Assembly: GCF_963676325.1 (NCBI RefSeq)
Contig: NZ_OY781099.1
Coordinates: forward strand, 2,418,001-2,482,000
DNA from: an uncultured Bacteroides sp.
GTDB taxonomy: Bacteria > Bacteroidota > Bacteroidia > Bacteroidales > Bacteroidaceae
DNA: 64,000 nt
Reading direction: 5' to 3'
Shown here: positions 61,124-64,000 of the stretch, one piece after another
How the letters are laid out: every line of letters begins with the position of its first letter
How positions within the stretch are numbered: position 1 is the first letter of the stretch
Notes under the pieces: generated by a model
Told to the model about the DNA's origin: nothing
What the model saw: the letters and a program-made list of their open reading frames with translations, nothing else
Databases searched by the model: none
Made by a program: the position numbers and the translations under genes

Positions 61124-62461
61124 ATGCAAGGAATTAAAAACCTCACAGAAGGCGCAATATTTAAGCAGCTTTTTAATCTGGCAATGCCTATAATGGCTAC
61201 TTCTTTCATACAAATGGCCTATAGTCTTATTAATATGGCCTGGGTAGGAAGAATAGGTAGTGAAGCTGTAGCTGCCATTGGGACTGTGGGTATACTATCC
61301 TGGATGTCGGCCTCCATCTCTTTACTGAATAAAGTAGGTTCAGAAGTCAGCGTTGGTCAGGCTATCGGAGCAAAAGATGAAGCTGCAGCTAAAAAATTTG
61401 CAGCACATAATATAACTATCGCCCTTATTATTTCACTTTGTTGGGGAACTTTGCTATTTATATTCGCCCACCCTATTATCGGTATTTATGAACTAAATAG
61501 TGAAATATCTGCCAACGCAATAGTTTATTTACGAATTATATCTGCAGCAATGCCTTTTATCTTTCTTTCCACGGCCTTTACGGGTATCTACAATGCGGCA
61601 GGAAGAAGTAAAATTCCGTTTTATATCACAGGTAGCGGTCTAATAATTAACATGATTCTGGACCCTGTTTTTATTTTTGTTTTCAAATGGGGAACAACAG
61701 GTGCAGCTATAGCGACCTGGGTATCACAAGCAATTGTTTTAGGTTTGTTTATCTATCAGATAAAAGGGAAAAAAGATATACTAGGTGGATTTAGCCTTTT
61801 TACGAAATTGCAGAAAAGCTATACAAAACGTATCTTGAAACTAGGGCTTCCGGCCGCTACACTCAATACACTCTTTGCATTCGTTAATATGTACCTTTGC
61901 AGACTAGCTTCGGAGCAAGGAGGACATATTGGATTAATGACACTGACTATGGGTGGACAGATTGAAGCAATTACATGGAACACCTCTCAGGGATTTTCCA
62001 GTGCACTCGGAGCATTCATTTCACAGAATTATGCTGCCGGGAGACACGACAGAGTGCTGAGATCTTATAAAGCCACGTTATGGATGACTACCATCTTCGG
62101 TTCTTTCTGTACTTTACTATTTATACTCTTCGGACAAGAAATATTCTCGGTATTTGTTCCTGAATTGCCTGCAATACTGGCCGGAGGAATTTATTTACGC
62201 ATTTCGGGATATTCACAACTCTTCATGATGTTGGAAATTACAACACAAGGGTTGTTCTATGGAACCGGGCGAACATTGCCACCGGCAATTATAAGTATTA
62301 TCTGCAACTATTTACGTATCCCGATAGCTATCATATTAACAGGCATGGGTATGGGAGTTGTAGGTATTTGGTGGGCAATCAGCGGCACCAGCATAGCCAA
62401 AGGTTTTTTTGCTTCAATTTGGTTTGCTTTAATAAAGAAAAAAATATTAAAAGCTTTATAA
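61124..62461 (+). CDS. MATE family multidrug/cation antiporter
   Basis: The 445-residue protein has 12 membrane helices in two equal halves. The N-terminus reads IFKQLFNLAMPIMATSFIQMAYSLINMAWVGR, followed by VGQAIGAKDEAAAKKFAAHN, both typical of MATE proteins; the second half repeats the pattern (LGAFISQNYAAGRHDRVLRSYKA). It exports toxic organic cations in exchange for Na+ or H+. It is monocistronic. Confidence 0.93.
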   Translation: MQGIKNLTEGAIFKQLFNLAMPIMATSFIQMAYSLINMAWVGRIGSEAVAAIGTVGILSWMSASISLLNKVGSEVSVGQAIGAKDEAAAKKFAAHNITIALIISLCWGTLLFIFAHPIIGIYELNSEISANAIVYLRIISAAMPFIFLSTAFTGIYNAAGRSKIPFYITGSGLIINMILDPVFIFVFKWGTTGAAIATWVSQAIVLGLFIYQIKGKKDILGGFSLFTKLQKSYTKRILKLGLPAATLNTLFAFVNMYLCRLASEQGGHIGLMTLTMGGQIEAITWNTSQGFSSALGAFISQNYAAGRHDRVLRSYKATLWMTTIFGSFCTLLFILFGQEIFSVFVPELPAILAGGIYLRISGYSQLFMMLEITTQGLFYGTGRTLPPAIISIICNYLRIPIAIILTGMGMGVVGIWWAISGTSIAKGFFASIWFALIKKKILKAL

Positions 62462-62616
62462 ATATATAATTAAAATTCAGTTTTGTATAAAAAAGTTTCA
62501 GAGCTATATCTTGTATCTTTGATAAACAATTAAATATCAAATCTGCTACAAGATTATGTGCTCTTTTTAGAGCGTAAATTCTATTAAAAAGGAGTCGTTT
62601 AAAAAAAATAAATCCT

Positions 62617-62625
62617 TACCTTTGC
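62617..62625 (+). promoter_or_regulatory. -7 box of the OmpA-family gene
   Basis: TACCTTTGC at 62617-62625 is a full match to the -7 consensus, 54 bp before the ATG. The -33 element is not clear. Confidence 0.55.
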
Positions 62626-62678
62626 ATAAAGTTTATTATAACTAAGCATTTTAATTTAAAACAATTAATTTATCAATT

Positions 62679-63356
62679 ATGAAAAAAGTTAAATTTTTAT
62701 CGGTTCTACTAAGCTTCTCTCTTGTATTTGGGGGATGTGGAATGTCAAATACCGCTAAAGGTGGTCTAATCGGTGGAGGTTCAGGCGCAGCTTTAGGTGC
62801 TATCATTGGTCAGATTGCAGGAAAAGGTAAAGGTGCAGTTATTGGTGCTGCGATAGGAACAGCTGTTGGAGCTGGTGCCGGTGTTATTATTGGTAGAAAG
62901 ATGGACAAAGCTGCTGAAAAAGCAAGAGCTATTGAAGATGCAAAAGTTCAGACTATCACTGACGCAAATGGTCTTGCTGCTGTGAAAGTTACTTTTGACG
63001 GAGGTATATTATTTGCCACTAATTCAAGCAAATTAAATTCTACTTCTAAAACTTCATTAACAAAATTGGCTAAAGTCCTTTCTGAAGATCAAACAATGGA
63101 TATTGCAGTATACGGACACACTGATAATACAGGAGCACTTGCTTATAACCAAAAACTTTCAGGTGACCGTGCCAGTTCAGTTGCTACTTTCTTAAGAAAC
63201 AATGGAGTTGCATCAAATCAATTTAAGTATGTTGCCGGTAAGGATTTTCAGGAACCTATTGCAAGCAACGAAACTGTTGAAGGAAGAGCACAGAATCGTC
63301 GCGTTGAAGTATACATGTATGCAAGCGAACAAATGATTAAAGACGCAAGTAAATAA
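62679..63356 (+). CDS. OmpA family lipoprotein with glycine-zipper domain
   Basis: The 225-residue protein has a lipoprotein signal peptide with a lipobox-like end GGC (Cys20). A glycine-zipper segment of repeated small residues follows (about 27-72, GGLIGGGSGAALGAIIG). The OmpA C-terminal peptidoglycan-binding domain (about 110-215) has AVYGHTDNTGALAYNQKLSGDRA and RAQNRRVEVYM. It should be anchored in the outer membrane and bind peptidoglycan. A clear terminator follows. Confidence 0.94.
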   Translation: MKKVKFLSVLLSFSLVFGGCGMSNTAKGGLIGGGSGAALGAIIGQIAGKGKGAVIGAAIGTAVGAGAGVIIGRKMDKAAEKARAIEDAKVQTITDANGLAAVKVTFDGGILFATNSSKLNSTSKTSLTKLAKVLSEDQTMDIAVYGHTDNTGALAYNQKLSGDRASSVATFLRNNGVASNQFKYVAGKDFQEPIASNETVEGRAQNRRVEVYMYASEQMIKDASK

Positions 63357-63377
63357 CAATTTATTTAACACAATAAA

Positions 63378-63414
63378 AAATCGTGTAAGTTGTAATAGCA
63401 TACTTACACGATTT
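63378..63414 (+). terminator. Intrinsic terminator of the OmpA-family gene
   Basis: AAATCGTGTAAGT (63378-63390) pairs with ACTTACACGATTT (63402-63414), followed by CTTTTT. Confidence 0.9.
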
Positions 63415-63446
63415 CTTTTTATAAATTCCTCTCAAATATCTGACCT

Positions 63447-64000
63447 ATGGTAAGAAAGAAAATATTTCACATTATAAGAAATCTTATTATCGTATTCTTT
63501 GGATCATCTATATTAATGACTTTAATCTACCGCTTTGTACCTGTATACATAACTCCTTTAATGGTTATCCGATGTGGGCAACAGGTTATGAGCGGTGAAG
63601 ATCTGACATTAAAACATACATGGGTTCCTTTTGAAAAAATATCAAAATATCTCCCAATGGCAGTTATCGCTTCAGAAGATAACAAATTTGCCACACATAA
63701 CGGGTTCGATTTTCAAGCAATTCAACAGGCTGTAGAAGATAAAGAGGAAGGAAAAAAGCAAAGAGGCGCAAGTACTATCAGCCAACAAACGGCAAAAAAT
63801 GTATTCTTATGGCCGGAATCATCGTGGGTAAGAAAAGGCTTTGAGGTTTATTTCACTGTTTTAATTGAAACTTTATGGTCTAAAGAACGTATCATGGAAG
63901 TTTATCTGAATTCCATTGAAATGGGAAGAGGTATTTATGGAGCCGAAGCTACTGCAAGAAATAAGTTTCACACAACAGCAAAGGAACTTAGCAGAGGACA
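63447..64000 (+). CDS. mtgA: Monofunctional peptidoglycan glycosyltransferase (3' end outside the window)
   Basis: The first 184 codons are present from ATG 63447. After one N-terminal membrane helix (about 9-32) the GT51 domain shows VIASEDNKFATHNGFD with the catalytic Glu, KQRGASTISQQTAKNVFLW, and VYLNSIEMGRGIYG with the second conserved Glu. The protein polymerises lipid II into glycan strands at the outer face of the inner membrane. It lacks a penicillin-binding domain in the part seen, and its start fits MtgA rather than a bifunctional PBP. Confidence 0.93.
   Translation, partial: MVRKKIFHIIRNLIIVFFGSSILMTLIYRFVPVYITPLMVIRCGQQVMSGEDLTLKHTWVPFEKISKYLPMAVIASEDNKFATHNGFDFQAIQQAVEDKEEGKKQRGASTISQQTAKNVFLWPESSWVRKGFEVYFTVLIETLWSKERIMEVYLNSIEMGRGIYGAEATARNKFHTTAKELSRG

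Noticed and set aside
1..64000. tRNA, rRNA or other structured RNA genes
   Set aside because: No cloverleaf with a conserved TTCGA loop and no rRNA-like stretch was found in the intergenic regions on reading both strands.

Overview
The window looks like a stretch of a Bacteroidales chromosome, most likely Bacteroides or a close relative. The DNA is A+T-rich. Several promoters fit the Bacteroidetes form (TTG, 19-21 bp, TAnnTTTG), for example at 14623-14652, 23304-23334, 34476-34506 and 61066-61098. The families also fit: a VapE/VirE-type protein with an HU-like partner, LytTR two-component regulation, AraC/HxlR regulators, secreted GH2, GH39 and DUF1593 proteins, and an anaerobic sulfatase maturase very like the Bacteroides enzyme. 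No rRNA, tRNA or CRISPR array was seen. Both ends cut a gene: phzF-like on the left and mtgA on the right.

Region 1 (1-18.9 kb) is mainly efflux and regulation: a PhzF-like gene, a nitroreductase, an RND tripartite pump operon ending in its own AraC regulator, a LytS/LytTR-type two-component pair with a nearby beta-barrel protein, a second AraC regulator, a TetR plus secreted nitroreductase pair with a clear promoter/operator, and a heterodimeric ABC exporter followed by a GyrI-like protein. Region 2 (18.9-29.1 kb) holds a 1,123-residue GH2 protein with a PA14-like domain, then an HxlR-controlled operon of flavin and zinc-type oxidoreductases (two Old Yellow Enzyme types, one frameshifted) enclosed by two copies of a 65-bp palindromic repeat, then a secreted DUF1593 protein.

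Region 3 (29.2-34.7 kb) is the most unusual part. Three unrecognised genes are followed by a VapE-HU gene pair enclosed exactly by two 109-bp imperfect inverted repeats (89 of 109 positions identical without gaps, by hand count). The leader of the HU gene carries four palindromic units phased at exactly 23 bp, which fold as two identical hairpins. I propose this as a candidate undescribed inverted-repeat-bounded element. A second array with the same 23-bp phasing but a different sequence lies upstream of the trehalose synthesis gene at 57.1-57.2 kb.

Region 4 (34.7-43 kb) has a second HxlR-type regulator divergent from an MBL-fold/NTF2-like/DsbA-like operon, a CitMHS/NhaD-type transporter, a voltage-sensor type K+ channel, a C_GCAxxG_C_C protein and a secreted GH39 enzyme. 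Region 5 (43.2-52.8 kb) has an EmrAB-TolC pump operon with a TetR regulator, two GNAT genes (one lacking its 5' part), a type III polyketide synthase coupled to an isoprenylcysteine-methyltransferase-like protein, a bacterioferritin and the sulfatase maturase.

Region 6 (52.9-64 kb) has a GH15 enzyme convergent with a fused trehalose-phosphate synthase/phosphatase, a small 52-residue membrane protein gene, a flippase-like protein and GT4 glycosyltransferase pair, a TauE/DUF1634 exporter pair, a MATE pump, an OmpA-family lipoprotein and mtgA. Overall the window is dominated by xenobiotic export (RND, ABC, MFS, MATE) and redox/electrophile detoxification, with a trehalose/cell-envelope block at the right end.
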